Positions 8,261 through 16,364 of a stretch of 27,794 nucleotides of DNA are shown here, piece by piece; the stretch's first letter is position 1, and every line of letters begins with the position of its first letter. Origin of the DNA: a virus. The stretch spans positions 1 through 27,794 of the IMG/VR virus record IMGVR_UViG_3300001533_001261; one strand, written 5' to 3'. The position numbers and the translations under genes are program-made. The notes beneath the pieces were generated by a model, which was given only the letters and a program-made list of their open reading frames with translations, searched no databases and was not told the origin of the DNA.

Positions 8261-8647
8261 TTACAAATCCGACAAAAACTCTGCCAACTTCTTCTTCGTC
8301 AAGCCCTTCTCATTCAAAGACTCGTTGGTCTTTTCTGGTAGGGCCGCATAATACCAAGAAGCTTTCTTGAACACCACCACGCCCTTTTCGATTGCTTCGG
8401 AGAATTCGCTGGTGACATTCGTTCCCAATTCACTCTCTGCGTCCGAAAAATCAGGTGTGGGTTCTCCATCAGGTTCCGATTGACTTTCCGGTTCGTTATA
8501 AACTGGAATGTCATTCGTAGACCCCATTGGTTCAAACTTATTTTTGAACATCTGGTCCAACGGCACTTCAGACGGCACTACATCGTTCTTATGATAGGTC
8601 TTGCCATCTTGAACGTGCGAACCACCAATCAACTTATACAGTCTCAT
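8261..8647 (-). CDS. Small capsid-associated protein of unknown function
   Basis: 128 residues. The N-terminal 25 residues (YKLIGGSHVQDGKTYHKND) resemble the short beta module seen in many phage proteins encoded just after the major capsid gene. A long acidic Ser/Pro/Glu-rich linker (about 50-85) leads to a C-terminal helical region ending in a Lys-rich KGLTKKKLAEFLSDL. No catalytic motif. An AGGAG ribosome site and tight linkage with the capsid gene suggest a virion or assembly role. The C-terminal module resembles a small SAP/HeH-like helix pair, which I hold with low certainty. Confidence 0.65.
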   Translation of the reverse strand: MRLYKLIGGSHVQDGKTYHKNDVVPSEVPLDQMFKNKFEPMGSTNDIPVYNEPESQSEPDGEPTPDFSDAESELGTNVTSEFSEAIEKGVVVFKKASWYYAALPEKTNESLNEKGLTKKKLAEFLSDL

Positions 8648-8677
8648 TGTAGTCTCCTAAATCAATTAATTAATGGT

Positions 8678-9772
8678 TTACTGCACATATCCGTGAACGA
8701 TACCAGTGTTGCCGTTAAAGTCCGCACGAACCTGGGGAACCATAATGCACATAACCTTGAAGTGCTTCCGCATCCCACCGAGTTCGTCCCACTGAACAGT
8801 AACGATTTCCATGCCAACGACCGTTCGCACTACGTCGCTAGTCATCTGGACCAGAACAACATCGGTAGAATCCAGATAATCCAACGTCTGGACACTCTCG
8901 ATACCGTCAATCTGCTCCACACGCCGACGCAGCGTAATGTCGCTGTAGTCCTTGTAATCGTCGTCCAGGTACTGGCTCCATCCGCTACCAACGTACATCA
9001 CCCAAGGACCGTAGTAGTAGTTGTCAATGCTCTGCTGACGCATTGCCAATACTTCATCAACAAACTTCTTAGCAGTCCAACTACTGTCCGTAGGATCTGT
9101 AAGCACCTTGGTGAGACGACTCGTGAAATCGGTCAAGCCATAGATGCTGTAACCAGCATACTTATAGGCTGTAGTCCGCCACGTGCCCGCATGCATCTTC
9201 TCAACGATTTCCGATACCTTACGAGCAGCCAGCTCAGCTGTCGTCGTGTCCAGCGGACTGCCACCGTTACGACTGGCCGCAATCTGACGAACGGTGTAAT
9301 GAAAATCCTTGTGAACAACCGGCAGAGGCAAACCAGCCAGATCGAATTCAGGACGATCTGACTGAGCAGCTCGTGCGGGGTCCATCGACACATCCGCATC
9401 AGAAATATCGCCCATGGACTCCGTTTCCAACACGGTCTTCCCCATACCGTTGGGAACAGAGTATTCCAAACCACGACCACGCAAGTCACCCACCAGCTTC
9501 AACCGTGGCTTCGCAGCTTTGATAATTGCCGTGTCCAACTGCTTCCATTCATCCTTACGGAGCGTGGCATCAGCGTTAATCAAAGGCAAAACCACAGGCT
9601 TGCCGTTCTCAATGCGAGTAATGTAAGACCGGCGCGTAGTAGGATCAAACCACGGGCGCAACACAATCGGGTTCATCCCATTGTTCAACAACATCGTCCC
9701 AGCGTCACCAGAAAGCGAACCTCCAGTCAGCTTGCCGTTCTGGAGAAATCCAATTTTAACGTCATCATTCAT
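8678..9772 (-). CDS. Major capsid protein (HK97 fold)
   Basis: 364 residues. The N-terminal part contains NPIVLRPWFDPTTRRSYITR and LPLINADATLRKDEWKQLD, a pattern I associate with phage capsid proteins of the encapsulin-like branch of the HK97 fold. Later come NNYYYGPWVMYVG-like P-domain strands and a hydrophobic VLVQMTSDVVRTVVGMEI A-domain segment. Length and position between the decoration protein and the connectors fit. The ribosome site ACAGGAG precedes the ATG. No long N-terminal scaffold (delta) domain is present, agreeing with a scaffold fused to the protease upstream. It forms the icosahedral shell. Confidence 0.85.
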   Translation of the reverse strand: MNDDVKIGFLQNGKLTGGSLSGDAGTMLLNNGMNPIVLRPWFDPTTRRSYITRIENGKPVVLPLINADATLRKDEWKQLDTAIIKAAKPRLKLVGDLRGRGLEYSVPNGMGKTVLETESMGDISDADVSMDPARAAQSDRPEFDLAGLPLPVVHKDFHYTVRQIAASRNGGSPLDTTTAELAARKVSEIVEKMHAGTWRTTAYKYAGYSIYGLTDFTSRLTKVLTDPTDSSWTAKKFVDEVLAMRQQSIDNYYYGPWVMYVGSGWSQYLDDDYKDYSDITLRRRVEQIDGIESVQTLDYLDSTDVVLVQMTSDVVRTVVGMEIVTVQWDELGGMRKHFKVMCIMVPQVRADFNGNTGIVHGYVQ

Positions 9773-9834
9773 GACCGTACTCCTGTAATCAGGTATTTGT
9801 TTTTACTAAAATCAAACCAAACAAAAGATTGGTG

Positions 9835-10281
9835 TTACCCAGCACGACAAACCGTCAGCGTATCGGAAGCTCCACTACCAGTCAAATCCTGAGCTTCCTC
9901 AGCGTACGCCATAATCTTCTTCACGGCACCATCACTAGCAGCACTAGACTTAGCGATAAGACGCCCCTCTCCATCAGAGATCAACGCCTCACCAATACTT
10001 ACATCCTCACCAGACTTCAGCATACCTTGGAATCGGGTTCCAGGCTGAAGAATATGAGCCTGAACAAGATCGTCAGCACTGTAAGCGTCATCAATGGTAT
10101 TGCCTTGAAGAGCGTCTTCAGCAGCAACGATAACCAAGCCATAATCACCTTCACTGTCGTGCTTCTTATATTCACCGTCTGAGTTCTTCTGGATAATATG
10201 ACCAGGATAGATTTCCTCAGCCGCCAGTGCCTCATCCAACCGCCATCCGTCGCCATCCAACTGAATCCGATTTGCACTCAT
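9835..10281 (-). CDS. Capsid decoration / head stabilising protein
   Basis: 148 residues, acidic, with the pattern common to small head proteins encoded just before the capsid gene. It has a beta-rich middle (GDYGLVIVAAEDALQGNTID) followed by GTRFQGMLKSGEDVSIGEAL and a short C-terminal strand. Such proteins trimerise on the capsid surface. The start has AGGAG ten bases upstream. Assignment depends on order (protease, this gene, capsid) and composition rather than on a catalytic signature. Confidence 0.7.
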   Translation of the reverse strand: MSANRIQLDGDGWRLDEALAAEEIYPGHIIQKNSDGEYKKHDSEGDYGLVIVAAEDALQGNTIDDAYSADDLVQAHILQPGTRFQGMLKSGEDVSIGEALISDGEGRLIAKSSAASDGAVKKIMAYAEEAQDLTGSGASDTLTVCRAG

Positions 10282-10341
10282 CGTTGTTTACTCCTATAGT
10301 TTCACTTTCGTGTTGTTAACGGACCTTTTCAATAGTCCAAA

Positions 10342-11733
10342 TTACTTCGAATCGTTGGCCCAGTTGATTGTCGGCATTTCCAGCGGTTCCTCTTTGGTTG
10401 AACCTTCTGGCACATCACCGAGTCCGCTGAAATCAATGTTGCTGGTAGGTTCCTCTTTGTTACCACGAGCAATCGAAGCCACGCCACGCAACTGATCCAA
10501 CGTCATAGCCTTCAAAGCATCTTCCGAAAACGTGTTGGCTTCGTTGGCTGTGATCGTGTTGATCAAAGTCTTCTTCGTCGCAGCATGTGCCCGCTGCATT
10601 TCCAACAGCATTTCACGGTCGTCACCCGTAGCGTTTGCGATCATTTCCTTAATGGTCATTTTCTTCGGCTTCTGATCTGCCGACTGATTCGTGGTAGGAG
10701 TTGTCTTACCATCCTTGTCATCACCGGCATCCGAATCGTCTTCCGGTTCAGACTTGGAATCGTCCTTCTGATCGTCGTTGGTAGCCGGATGAATCTCCAG
10801 CGCAGGCTTCTCACTCAGAAGCTTCAGCTGGTCATCGTTCATACCTTCCAGAAACTCCTTGTCGTCCTCAGTCCAACGACCATCATTCGCAATCAACTCA
10901 CCAATAACTTTCTCTCTGTCCATAACGTTTTCCTTCTCTGAACTGTTCGTAGTGTTAGACACTACATACTCGTATTTACGTACAACTTGCTCTGGAACGC
11001 CCTGGAGCGCAACTTTGTCATCTGTAATACTGTAATCCTGTCGATAGAGTTTGTCCTTGAGTTCGTAAACGAAATATGATTCAAAAACTTCCATCACCCA
11101 AACATCGGCCACGTCCGACTTTGTCGATTCACGAATCAATATTTGAAGTTGGTCCCAAACGTCTTGGTGAGAAAGTTCGTTGCGAATAAAACCAGCACCA
11201 TCTTCAATACTACAAGCTCCAATTTGATCTGGCAAAACCGCCAAGTGATCTGGCCGAATGTTGCGTACCACTCCCTCATAGGTCTTGCCGTTGAAATCCC
11301 CTTCAACATCTTCGAAGTCCGCAAACAACCCAATGGACAACTCCATCGTCTGTCCGTTTTCAATAGCGTTCAAAACACGATCATCTACAACTTTAGCCCG
11401 ATCTTCTTCCACCCAAGCTTCAGCCTTAAGTTTACCACCATCCCATCGCGCCCCCATAATAACGCCGATTTTGTGCTTATCCAAAATAACCGGATCGCAA
11501 GCAGACGTTCCCTTACCATTGATCATAGGATGATAAACAACAACTGGCTTGTAATTCCAAACCTGCGGAAACTTCGACAGCTCATCTGCTGGATAATAAA
11601 GAGGACCGTTGCTTCCGTTCATTACGGTTTCTACAGCCATCACCATTGGGACAACCATGTACTTCCGGCCTTCCATTGTTTCCCAACGAACGTTGCCGGA
11701 TAGATTAGCAACCAAATGTTGAATCTGTCTCAT
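10342..11733 (-). CDS. Prohead protease fused to scaffold (DUF2213-type)
   Basis: About 463 residues. The first 200 residues are a DUF2213/S78-like prohead protease: VVVYHPM carries the likely catalytic His (about 68) and TMELSIGLFAD the likely Ser (about 133), ending in the IRPDHLAVLPDQIGA strand typical of this family. The remaining half is acidic and helical: a DDQKDDSKSEPEDDSDAGDD run, then Ala/Leu-rich helices, as expected of a scaffold removed during maturation. The second ATG (11733) is preferred because AGGAG lies six bases before it, whereas the ATG at 11739 directly abuts AGGAG. Confidence 0.85.
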   Translation of the reverse strand: MRQIQHLVANLSGNVRWETMEGRKYMVVPMVMAVETVMNGSNGPLYYPADELSKFPQVWNYKPVVVYHPMINGKGTSACDPVILDKHKIGVIMGARWDGGKLKAEAWVEEDRAKVVDDRVLNAIENGQTMELSIGLFADFEDVEGDFNGKTYEGVVRNIRPDHLAVLPDQIGACSIEDGAGFIRNELSHQDVWDQLQILIRESTKSDVADVWVMEVFESYFVYELKDKLYRQDYSITDDKVALQGVPEQVVRKYEYVVSNTTNSSEKENVMDREKVIGELIANDGRWTEDDKEFLEGMNDDQLKLLSEKPALEIHPATNDDQKDDSKSEPEDDSDAGDDKDGKTTPTTNQSADQKPKKMTIKEMIANATGDDREMLLEMQRAHAATKKTLINTITANEANTFSEDALKAMTLDQLRGVASIARGNKEEPTSNIDFSGLGDVPEGSTKEEPLEMPTINWANDSK

Positions 11734-11754
11734 ATCCATCTCCTATCAACCTAC

Positions 11755-11780
11755 AAAAAAGGGAACCTTTTCAGGTTCCC
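11755..11780 (-). terminator. Intrinsic terminator just before the protease gene
   Basis: On the minus strand GGGAACC, a six-base loop and GGTTCCC form a perfect 7-bp stem directly followed by six T. This is a textbook rho-independent terminator for the upstream moron cluster. It ends only about 20 bases before the protease start, leaving no room for a promoter. The 93-base space further upstream holds an AT-rich stretch with a short palindrome (ATTCTAgTAGAAT) but no convincing promoter. Confidence 0.88.
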
Positions 11781-11873
11781 TGAACAGGGTCTGCTGCTTT
11801 CAACTTATTCTAGTAGAATTCCAAGCAAAAGAAAAGTCTAGTCATTCCGTTTTCCAAATTTCTCTTAACCCTT

Positions 11874-12056
11874 TTACCGGACGTGAGTAGGAGGCAATTG
11901 CGTCTTAGTCTGGTCCAATCGGACAGGACGACCAGCTTGGAATTTGATTTCAATCGTACCGAAGAAACGGCTTCCCATTAGATCGTTCAAAACACGATCT
12001 AACCAAGCTCGTTCCGATGCTATATCTCGTTCTACTTTAGGATCACGTACGGGCAT
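11874..12056 (-). CDS. YezD/DUF2292-like small protein
   Basis: 60 residues. The C-terminal half, FFGTIEIKFQAGRPVRLDQT, resembles the beta module of small YezD-like (DUF2292) proteins, in which a GsV-I-hdGrv-ie-tek pattern recurs. Function of that family is unknown. It lies one base downstream of the GT9-like gene and is the last gene before the terminator. The match is by eye on a short sequence. A phage-specific family with similar strands is the main alternative. Confidence 0.6.
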   Translation of the reverse strand: MPVRDPKVERDIASERAWLDRVLNDLMGSRFFGTIEIKFQAGRPVRLDQTKTQLPPTHVR

Positions 12057-12057
12057 T

Positions 12058-12879
12058 TCAATTCTTCCTCATAAAACCTTTGGCAAAACCTCTGATGTAC
12101 TGAACAATTGGGCTAATACTATGCCAACAGTAGGGGATCACACGGATGGAAGCTCCTTGATGATTCTCCGCATGAAAACGGTGAAGCTTAATCGGCCAAT
12201 ATGGCTGTCCTACATCATCGTGGCCTTCGGCTACTAGACCGTCCTCATGGGAAATCAAAGCTAGTGGTCTACCACACATAAGGGCCAAGTGAGCTAATCC
12301 ATTATCCGTTGCCACTACAAGTCTGGACCTAAGCATTCCAGCTATCGTGTTGTCTAAATATCTATTTCCGTATGTATCATTCCAAGCTGCATCACAATTG
12401 ATCACACGATAGGACGAATCTGGATGCCCTGCGGCGAAAACTGAAAGTCCTTCCCCAGTAAGAAAATTTGTTAGTTCTTGCCAATGCTTCCAATTCTTAT
12501 CAGAACCGTATTGACGCCAACGTGGACAAACTGCCACGTCAAAACTATCTGGCATCCCCTTTACTGCTTGGTATGGTTGAGGAATAAAATACTTTCGTGG
12601 AGCTTTTTGATCAGGTTCGTGAAAGATAATATCCGCATCAATATTACGTTCCTGCCATAACCGCTTAGCTAAATTCAATCGGTCTGGTTCTGGCCTAGCA
12701 CGTCTGTCCTTGTCTGGTCGATAGTCTACATATTCATAATCGCAGTCTGGGTATAACGATTCCATACCATCTTCAATCATAGCTATCTTCGGTGTAGGAA
12801 TCGCATTTACCTGTGGAGCATGAAACATACAAATAAAACCAAACTCAGCCCGGTAGGGCAGAATAACTTGCAAGCTCAT
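12058..12879 (-). CDS. Glycosyltransferase family 9-like protein
   Basis: 273 residues. The C-terminal domain has NWKHWQELTNFLTGEGLSVF followed by AAGHPD and then LVVATDNGLAHLALMCGRPL (about 190-210). This is the nucleotide-sugar-binding signature of heptosyltransferase-like GT9 enzymes, where a Thr/Asp-Asn/Ser-Gly-His element holds the donor. The N-terminal half is atypical and short, so the acceptor domain may be reduced. It is the last of six consecutive surface-modification genes and starts in an overlap with the sulfotransferase upstream. A sugar-transfer role is inferred; donor and acceptor are unknown. Confidence 0.75.
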   Translation of the reverse strand: MSLQVILPYRAEFGFICMFHAPQVNAIPTPKIAMIEDGMESLYPDCDYEYVDYRPDKDRRARPEPDRLNLAKRLWQERNIDADIIFHEPDQKAPRKYFIPQPYQAVKGMPDSFDVAVCPRWRQYGSDKNWKHWQELTNFLTGEGLSVFAAGHPDSSYRVINCDAAWNDTYGNRYLDNTIAGMLRSRLVVATDNGLAHLALMCGRPLALISHEDGLVAEGHDDVGQPYWPIKLHRFHAENHQGASIRVIPYCWHSISPIVQYIRGFAKGFMRKN

Positions 12880-13556
12880 TCATTGTTTCCTTCATCTGTA
12901 TCCTTTTCCCAATCAGAATAGTAAGCACTAGTAAACCAATCTGTACTTATTTGATACATTTCCCGTTGTTCTTCAGACAATTGATCCAAAGATTGAATTA
13001 AAGTCCGTCCAGCAGAATTAACCTTTCGCTCTATTGAAACGTGTTGAATAGGAACATCGTCAATGGCCGTCCATCGGATTAACTTAGTCAAAACATTTTT
13101 ATCGGTTGTAAATTCCTCAAATCGGAAGAAAGGACATTCTTGAAAAGCTATTAAACGATGTGTTGTTTCTAAAGCCCTTCTCAAAGCTTCCAAACGACTC
13201 TCCCAACCAGGTCTAGTAAACCAAGGCAACCGATGGGATTGTTTATTCAAGCTGGAAAGCAAAATATCGTCCGGATGACGAATTAACACAGCCACTTTCT
13301 TTACACCTACATCCAAAGCCACTTCACGAAGAAATGAATTGACTTCTCCGTATCGTTCACGTCCTTGAAAACGATCAGTGACTGCTTTAATATGAGCTTT
13401 CTTAATCCTACTAATATCTTTTGGATCTGTTAGATATGAAACATATTTGGAATCCTCCCAATGTTCATGGCGTACTATCCATTTGCGACTCATTGCCAAC
13501 ACTTTAGCCAAGAACAAAGTTCCCGTTCTTCCACTTCCCGTTAGGATAAATGACAT
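12876..13556 (-). CDS. P-loop sulfotransferase-like protein (first copy)
   Basis: 226 residues. The 5'-phosphosulfate loop GSGRTGT (residues 7-13) opens the protein. VAVLIRHPDDILLSSLNK (about 89-105) matches the 3'-phosphate-binding Arg...Ser block of PAPS-dependent sulfotransferases. RFEEFTTDKNVLTKLIRWTAI matches the helix that usually follows. Substrate is probably a glycan. Start and stop overlap both neighbours, so translation is coupled. It is about as long as other compact bacterial and phage sulfotransferases, and only weakly similar to the second copy at 14.3-14.9 kb. Confidence 0.78.
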   Translation of the reverse strand: MSFILTGSGRTGTLFLAKVLAMSRKWIVRHEHWEDSKYVSYLTDPKDISRIKKAHIKAVTDRFQGRERYGEVNSFLREVALDVGVKKVAVLIRHPDDILLSSLNKQSHRLPWFTRPGWESRLEALRRALETTHRLIAFQECPFFRFEEFTTDKNVLTKLIRWTAIDDVPIQHVSIERKVNSAGRTLIQSLDQLSEEQREMYQISTDWFTSAYYSDWEKDTDEGNNE

Positions 13557-14290
13557 TCGTTGGCCTCCAATAAATTTTGCTCCATAATCCGTTGGTATCT
13601 AAGAGTTCCCATTTTGCCTCTAGAATAAACACCAGCATAGCCATCCCAGCTCGCACCACAATCCAATATCGAAACCTTACGAGCAATATTGCTATGAAGC
13701 AGCAATCTATCCGCTAGCACCGCAGCAGACATCCCCATAGAAAGGCATATTACATCAAATTGGTTATCATCAAGGGCTTGTAGAACATCATTCAGAATCA
13801 AATGGAAATAGCTATGAGCATTGATTAAAGGAACTTCCACATGGACCCAAGAATTGAACAGAACCTTAGCCGATGTGCTCAAATGAGAAGGTCCCACTAA
13901 CAACAATCGCCTGGTCCGTAGAGCAGCTATTAACTTTCCTCCCTGTCCTGAATGAACAGCTTGCCGAATTAACCTTCCTGAAGGTTGTGGTAGATGTTCC
14001 CAACCATTTTGCTTCAACCATTCCACGCCCTCATCAAATATTACTCGCCCAGGAAAAAGACCATACAAAGACAAACGCCGTCCCTCCAATGTACTAATCA
14101 AATCAGCCCTGAGTTGGGGTGTATACAATTCGCCCTGTCCATTTCGCCTTTTCTTACGGGCAATAGGATGGTCCATCATACAAAGAAATTCCCCATCACC
14201 ATAGCACCCATAATGAATAGGGACACCCTCTAGAATAGCTTTGATTAAATCGTCAGTCGTTTGGATCATAGCCTTCTCTTTCGCATACAT
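13541..14290 (-). CDS. GT-D-like glycosyltransferase (DUF1792-related)
   Basis: 249 residues. HYGCYGDGEFLCMMD (about 27-40) contains the GDGE metal/nucleotide element of GT-D glycosyltransferases (DUF1792-type). RRLLLVGPSHLSTS (about 127) and FDVICLSMGMSAAVLADRLL near residue 180 supply the expected Rossmann strands, with DCGASWDGYAG near the end. A later ATG (14269) could be the true start. Sugar-nucleotide transferase activity is inferred from the motif. The gene sits between two sulfotransferases, consistent with building a modified glycan. Confidence 0.65.
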   Translation of the reverse strand: MYAKEKAMIQTTDDLIKAILEGVPIHYGCYGDGEFLCMMDHPIARKKRRNGQGELYTPQLRADLISTLEGRRLSLYGLFPGRVIFDEGVEWLKQNGWEHLPQPSGRLIRQAVHSGQGGKLIAALRTRRLLLVGPSHLSTSAKVLFNSWVHVEVPLINAHSYFHLILNDVLQALDDNQFDVICLSMGMSAAVLADRLLLHSNIARKVSILDCGASWDGYAGVYSRGKMGTLRYQRIMEQNLLEANECHLS

Positions 14291-14909
14291 CTTTCAATTC
14301 CCGACGGAAGAATTGCAACTCATCTGGAGTAAGGACCTCATTACTCACTCCACTACGAAGCCTGCCAGCAATAGCAGCTTTCTTTGGCTTCTTCCAATTA
14401 GATGCTACAAAATCTTCAAATGGATAAGGATTAATATGAAGATTGCTATTCAACCAAAGACTGTACTGATGGAGAACAGAACCAATGCCCAAATGTTCAT
14501 ACTTAATTTCCAATACTCGAAAGGGAAACTTCGTCTTAGCATCTTTCGGCCAGCTCTGAACCAATTCTACTTGTTTCCAAAAACCTTCAGACTCTTGGTG
14601 TATCCATTGAGAAACCCTCTCCGGTGTATTCAAACCTAATCCACCACCCATACGAACTAGACCTTTGCGAACAGCCATGAAACTACGAGCGACATCCAAA
14701 GGATGCCTTTTTATACGGACAAAAACGATTTGATGTTCATGGAACAATTGAGCCAACCCAACCAATCCCAAATCACTTCTACACGGATGACACTTCCAAA
14801 ACTCCGACGCTCGTAAAACATGGACGTTCAAAGCTCCTAAAGTCTCCAAAGCCCTTAACAAAAACGTCGTTCCAGATCGTGGACAACCAAAGGCTACAAT
14901 CAATTTCAT
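14253..14909 (-). CDS. P-loop sulfotransferase-like protein (second copy)
   Basis: About 218 residues. MKLIVAFGCPRSGTTFLLRA contains a perfect sulfotransferase phosphosulfate loop (PRSGTT). VFVRIKRHPLDVARSFMAVR is the 3'-phosphate block with Arg and Ser. The N-terminal extension from an ATG at 14924 adds five unusual residues. The ATG at 14909 overlaps the preceding stop (ATGA) and places the P-loop where the family has it. A second enzyme beside the one at 12.9-13.6 kb suggests two sulfation positions or acceptors. Confidence 0.8.
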   Translation of the reverse strand: MKLIVAFGCPRSGTTFLLRALETLGALNVHVLRASEFWKCHPCRSDLGLVGLAQLFHEHQIVFVRIKRHPLDVARSFMAVRKGLVRMGGGLGLNTPERVSQWIHQESEGFWKQVELVQSWPKDAKTKFPFRVLEIKYEHLGIGSVLHQYSLWLNSNLHINPYPFEDFVASNWKKPKKAAIAGRLRSGVSNEVLTPDELQFFRRELKDVCEREGYDPND

Positions 14910-15595
14910 TTCTTTTTCGCCCATTCCTTTTCGATCTCAGCTATTCGCCTACGACGAGCTAGATTTATTTTGCCTTTGCTGATTCCACGATTCTCACGGC
15001 TGGCAATAAGATGTTCTATGATTTTTGGTTCCCATTTCGGATAGGCCCAAGGTTTATCAAAAACATAGCAATACCGACCTGGAAGTTGAACCACTTTCAA
15101 TTTAGAAAGGCTAAATCTTAACGGTGTCTTCCTTTCCAAAATATCCCGTAGATTGGCTTGTCCCCCACCCTTCCAATTTCCGTTAGCTTGTCTAGTAACA
15201 TTGACTCTTAGCCATTCATCTAGTAGCAACCGTGCCCTTTCCGTATCACCAAAATACATCGTACCGGAAAGAAACTGATTATCATTACGATTTCGATCAT
15301 AACCACTAGAAGGTCCTTGAAACCAATGGGCTGCAAAGTCACAATCTAGTGAGTCAAAATAATCAGTAGGGTCTTCATGAAACACTGCATCTACATCTAC
15401 ATAAAGCAACCCACCCCGAAGTATCTTTCTCCACCATTTTAGTAACATTGGTTTCATCGCAACAGCGTGGTCCCAATCTGGTTGAGACGAAACTTCTTTT
15501 ACAATAGGAAATATATTCAAACGATGACAAGACTGGAGCAAACGATCAGCTTCTTTTGAATATTTGCCACCTGTATGAAAGGCCACTACTCTCAT
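14906..15595 (-). CDS. GT-A type glycosyltransferase with DxD motif (first copy)
   Basis: 229 residues. GGLLYVDVDAVFHEDP (about 61-76) contains the DxD metal-binding motif (DVD at 67-69). NDNQFLSGTMYFGDTERARLL follows it in the usual place, and EHLIASREN supplies a C-terminal His. These fit a nucleotide-diphospho-sugar transferase of the GT-A fold (PF03407-like). The paralogue next to it shares the xDxDA, LSGT and HL-ASRE blocks. It probably adds a sugar to a surface or virion glycan. Confidence 0.8.
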   Translation of the reverse strand: MRVVAFHTGGKYSKEADRLLQSCHRLNIFPIVKEVSSQPDWDHAVAMKPMLLKWWRKILRGGLLYVDVDAVFHEDPTDYFDSLDCDFAAHWFQGPSSGYDRNRNDNQFLSGTMYFGDTERARLLLDEWLRVNVTRQANGNWKGGGQANLRDILERKTPLRFSLSKLKVVQLPGRYCYVFDKPWAYPKWEPKIIEHLIASRENRGISKGKINLARRRRIAEIEKEWAKKK

Positions 15596-15597
15596 AT

Positions 15598-16251
15598 CTA
15601 TCCAGCCTTCTCAATAGCTTGAATAAAATGTCGACGACGTTCTATCAATTGAGGACGACACTTGCGATCTTCACGATATTCTCTACTAGCTTGAAGATGC
15701 ATAACGATGGGCGCGCCCACATCGTATCGTTTACTTGTCCGATCAAAAACCCAACACCATTCTGGACCCAATCCCAAATCCACTTCTGGAATCGTTCGGA
15801 GAAGAACTTGTGGCTGACGTGGCAAAATAGAAGTCTTGACAGTAACCTCATTCCATTTATTTACTATACTTTTTGCCTTGGGCTCAGGGGCCACGACGAT
15901 TGTGCCTGATAGCACTTCGTTTCCCAGCTGGTGTATAGAAAAAGGCTTTATCTCATTCCGCCACGTATTAGGCAATTCTGTGCGTGGGTCACGCAATAGA
16001 ATTGCATCTGCGTCTACAAATAAAATAGGACGATCTGAAAAGAACCGCATGGCTTGGAGAACGTAGGATGGCTTGAGCCTGACAGCTTCTTTCCAAGTCA
16101 ATTTCACTCGGTTCGGAACGAACATCAAGCAGCATCGTAGTCCCTCAAAACGTTCCACGGATTTCCGTAGCCGTTCGGCTTCTTGCCGGTAGGGACCATC
16201 TGTACAGTAAGCAGCCACCACTACGTCTTGCCAAAGGTCCATGGGGTTCAT
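15598..16251 (-). CDS. GT-A type glycosyltransferase with DxD motif (second copy)
   Basis: 217 residues. RPILFVDADAILLRDPRTEL (about 74-93) carries DAD at 80-82; NEVLSGTIVVAPEPKAKSI and VMHLQASREYRED follow. All three blocks occur in the same order in the neighbouring gene, so a tandem duplication with divergence is likely. The ATG overlaps the stop of a 38-codon ORF (ATGA), and the gene stops two bases before its paralogue starts. Acceptor unknown. Confidence 0.8.
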   Translation of the reverse strand: MNPMDLWQDVVVAAYCTDGPYRQEAERLRKSVERFEGLRCCLMFVPNRVKLTWKEAVRLKPSYVLQAMRFFSDRPILFVDADAILLRDPRTELPNTWRNEIKPFSIHQLGNEVLSGTIVVAPEPKAKSIVNKWNEVTVKTSILPRQPQVLLRTIPEVDLGLGPEWCWVFDRTSKRYDVGAPIVMHLQASREYREDRKCRPQLIERRRHFIQAIEKAG

Positions 16252-16364
16252 TTCGTTTTTTCTTTCAAGGTCTTCTTAAACGCATTTTCACGAGTAGAAA
16301 CAGTTGCCATTTTACGATACTGAGTTGGTTTATTGTACTTGGAGAATGGTTGTTTTGATGCCAT
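16248..16364 (-). CDS. 38-residue basic small protein overlapping the MuF 3' end
   Basis: The frame reads MASKQPFSKYNKPTQYRK followed by MATVSTRENAFKKTLKEKTK. It starts 35 bases inside the MuF-toxin gene in another frame and ends in an ATGA overlap with the glycosyltransferase downstream. Lys-rich, no membrane segment, only a weak ribosome site (GGAAA). The clean coupling at its stop argues that it is translated. It could be chance, or a small partner of the neighbouring toxin. Confidence 0.5.
   Translation of the reverse strand: MASKQPFSKYNKPTQYRKMATVSTRENAFKKTLKEKTK

Noticed and set aside
8480-9361. Long plus-strand frame of 293 codons opposite the capsid gene
   Set aside because: It lies wholly antisense to a clear major capsid gene, has no ribosome site and has a His/Asn/Val-rich composition typical of a reverse-frame shadow.
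9773-9834. Weak hairpin ACCAA/TTGGT with T-rich tail before the capsid gene
   Set aside because: The stem is only five base pairs with a T tract broken by G and A, too weak to call as a terminator between two co-transcribed capsid genes.
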